Shown here in pieces: positions 6,791 through 6,903 of a DNA stretch of 6,903 bases (position 1 is the stretch's first letter; each line of letters starts with the position of its first letter). The position numbers and the translations under genes are program-made. Source of the stretch: Limisphaerales bacterium (GTDB lineage Bacteria; Verrucomicrobiota; Verrucomicrobiia; Limisphaerales; UBA11358); contig PKZR01000137.1 in assembly GCA_003133815.1 (NCBI GenBank), forward strand, positions 1 through 6,903, in the 5' to 3' direction. Below the pieces are notes generated by a model that worked only from the letters and a program-made list of their open reading frames with translations, was not told where the DNA came from and made no database searches.

Positions 6791-6814
6791 GGTGAGAATA
6801 AAGGTGAGAATAAA
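6791..6814. repeat. Tandem 12-bp direct repeat upstream of the integrase
   Basis: GGTGAGAATAAA occurs twice back to back (6791-6802 and 6803-6814), directly before the integrase start codon. Exact short direct repeats here suit either integrase arm-type binding sites near the attachment site or an operator controlling integrase expression. Both roles are inferred from position. Confidence 0.6.
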
Positions 6815-6877
6815 AAGTGCAAATATATTCGTTCTAAAAACGCGAAAACATTGATTTTACTTGCTTCTAAAACGGTG

Positions 6878-6903
6878 AATGGAGACGAGGGTTCGATTCC
6901 CTT
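6878..6903 (+). other. tRNA- or tmRNA-like 3' T-arm at window edge, probable attachment site
   Basis: GAGGGTTCGATTCCCTT at 6887-6903 forms a T arm: a 5-bp stem (GAGGG/CCCTT with one G-T pair) and the conserved TTCGATT loop. It is preceded by GGAGAC, which resembles the sequence before the T arm in tmRNA genes. No class I tRNA anticodon arm fits at the required distance, and the 5' part of a tmRNA would fall inside the integrase gene. This is therefore a 3' fragment only, running off the window. Such a fragment beside an integrase is the usual att site at the far end of an element inserted in an RNA gene. Confidence 0.5.

Noticed and set aside
6201..6854. Open frame of 217 codons on the plus strand opposite the integrase
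   Set aside because: It is antisense to a complete integrase with all catalytic residues; no independent coding signs.
6866..6903. A class I tRNA with anticodon in CTTCTAA (tRNA-Arg TCT)
   Set aside because: The distance from this putative anticodon loop to the T stem leaves an 11-base variable region, too long for tRNA-Arg, and no matching 5' anticodon stem is seen.

Overview
The window reads as one end of an integrative mobile element in a Gram-negative-type bacterium. The protein style (HerA/VirD4-like ATPase and tyrosine recombinase with many Lys/Arg and moderate GC) recalls Verrucomicrobiota or a related PVC lineage. That taxonomic guess comes from memory of protein style, not from a search.

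Layout, left to right. (1) Positions 3-3002, plus strand: a large VirD4/TraG-like coupling ATPase with a nuclease-fold-like C-terminus. (2) Positions 3020-3129: a decayed copy of the 3' end of the integrase found at the other end of the window, with a stop codon and with the catalytic tyrosine changed to cysteine. (3) Positions 3130-3846: a gene-poor stretch, then a small membrane-anchored or exported protein with its own candidate promoter and a very clear terminator. (4) Positions 3847-4305, minus strand: an unrecognised membrane protein with four transmembrane segments. (5) Positions 4397-5314, minus strand: an IS110-family transposase (the DEDD/serine, bridge-RNA type), followed by a structured non-coding stretch (5315-5654) that holds hairpins, repeated words and a perfect 34-bp palindrome. 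(6) Positions 5655-6788, minus strand: an intact tyrosine recombinase. (7) Positions 6789-6903: a tandem 12-bp repeat just upstream of the integrase, then at the window edge a T-arm sequence typical of a tRNA or tmRNA 3' end, as expected of an attachment site.

How it fits together (inference). The integrase next to a tRNA/tmRNA 3' end marks the right boundary of an integrated element, and the coupling ATPase is part of its transfer or DNA-processing machinery. The 110-bp integrase tail repeated at 3020-3129 and 5665-5774 shows that an older integrase gene once lay tail-to-tail with the ATPase gene. The roughly 2.5 kb between the two copies (two small envelope-type genes plus the IS110 element) is therefore later cargo or the product of stacking of related elements. 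The ATPase's C-terminal domain and the non-coding DNA upstream of the IS110 transposase are the two places most worth following up.
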